A stretch of DNA of 5,483 nucleotides. Origin: Alphaproteobacteria bacterium (GTDB lineage Bacteria; Pseudomonadota; Alphaproteobacteria; Rhizobiales; Hyphomicrobiaceae). A model generated the notes under the pieces. It ran no database searches. It saw only the letters and a list, made by a program, of their open reading frames with translations, and was not told the origin of the DNA. This document shows, one piece after another, positions 5,042 to 5,483 of the stretch; the stretch's first letter is position 1; every line of letters starts with the position of its first letter. The position numbers and the translations under genes were made by a program. The DNA lies in NCBI GenBank assembly GCA_024279745.1, contig JAJRRE010000073.1, positions 1 through 5,483 on the forward strand, written 5' to 3'.

Positions 5042-5483
5042 TCAGCGCCGCTCTACGATACCTTGCTTGGTCAAGGCTATGGCAGTCAGTGTGCGCTCGT
5101 CATTGGCCATCCGCCAGGACAACATTTTTTGTGCATAGTGCAACATAATCGGAGCGTAGCGGGGATCGCCCGCCAGATTATTGCACTCATCAGGATCATT
5201 CTTGAGGTCGAAGAACAGCGGCGGCAGGGCGGTGAAGTGCACATATTTGTACACCTCGTCGCGGATAACGTTGAGCGTGCAGTGATCGAGCGCAATATCC
5301 AAGGTTGTTTCAATCCATGGATCCTCAACATCGCGAAAATCATATTCCCAATGAACTTCGGTGCGCCAGTTTTCAGGCGTGGTTCCAGCAGCCAGTGGTA
5401 GCAACGAAGCGCCGTCACATTGGCGCGGCACATCGATGTCCAGCCAGTCGAGAACCGTAGGCATGATGTCGATGCTTTCTGAA
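5042..5483 (-). CDS. Sulfatase / phosphonate monoester hydrolase-family enzyme, C-terminal part
   Basis: The frame stays open to the window edge, so the N-terminal part (metal site and the formylglycine-forming C/S-x-P-x-R motif) lies outside; 146 residues are visible. The fragment starts SESIDIMPTVLDWLDIDVP, the conserved 'D-hydrophobic-PT-hydrophobic' strand of the alkaline phosphatase superfamily, followed by CDGASLLPL. It then shows HWEYDFRD, the INVIRDxxYKYVHF-like strand (LNVIRDEVYKYVHF), PPLFFDLKNDPDECNNLA, and a C-terminal helix with YAQKMLSWRMANDERTLT. The FDL-x-NDP-x-E-x-NLA signature is the general sulfatase C-terminal motif. The HWEYDFRD and SWRM..DERTLT stretches remind me of arylsulfatase / phosphonate monoester hydrolase enzymes of rhizobia. 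Expected reaction: metal-dependent hydrolysis of sulfate or phosphonate monoesters, with the substrate not decidable here. It is convergent with the exporter operon, with no evidence of a shared role. Confidence 0.85.
   Translation of the reverse strand, partial: SESIDIMPTVLDWLDIDVPRQCDGASLLPLAAGTTPENWRTEVHWEYDFRDVEDPWIETTLDIALDHCTLNVIRDEVYKYVHFTALPPLFFDLKNDPDECNNLAGDPRYAPIMLHYAQKMLSWRMANDERTLTAIALTKQGIVERR

Noticed and set aside
4893..5401. Plus-strand frames over the palindromes and the sulfatase gene
   Set aside because: They are opposite to the clearly conserved sulfatase frame and contain repeat sequence.

Overview
The window looks like a chromosomal segment of an alphaproteobacterium with moderate GC content. 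This rests on the CckA-like layout of the hybrid histidine kinase, the FNR/FixK-type regulator, and dispersed palindromes of the GTCAT...CCGG..CTTGT..CCGG..ATCC type, a pattern I associate with alphaproteobacterial genomes. The assignment is inference. I see no tRNA, rRNA, CRISPR array, insertion sequence or phage gene.

Layout. Bases 1-930 (+) are the C-terminal part of a hybrid sensor kinase: an ATPase domain followed by a receiver domain. It runs convergently, with a 17-base gap, into a complete OmpR-family response regulator (948-1691, -). A 328-base gap separates that regulator from a divergently transcribed Crp/Fnr regulator (2020-2739, +). The gap holds three 10-bp-phased GTYAC repeats and an inverted repeat close to the Crp/Fnr start. 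A 349-base gap follows, with a stable hairpin and an oligo-T terminator that together look like a small RNA gene, then a nested palindrome and a -10-like box. Next is a two-gene ABC-2 exporter operon related to E. coli yadGH (3089-4015 and 4012-4773, +, 4-base overlap). The last gap (4774-5041) carries two related palindromes in inverted orientation and a hairpin past the end of the final gene. That gene is the C-terminal part of a sulfatase / phosphonate monoester hydrolase-family enzyme (5042 to the window edge, -).

How the parts may work together. The left half is regulatory: two two-component proteins and a Crp/Fnr activator, with the phased repeats placed where an OmpR-type regulator could control either divergent gene. 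The right half is a transporter of unknown substrate and a hydrolase. Nothing in the sequence links the two halves functionally.

The proteins belong to known families. The least explained material is intergenic: the putative small RNA with a C-rich, anti-Shine-Dalgarno-like loop (about 2802-2930), the phased repeats (1849-1873), the covarying paired palindromes (4837-4970), and the unusual cysteine arrangement of the Crp/Fnr protein. I found no convincing new multi-gene system.
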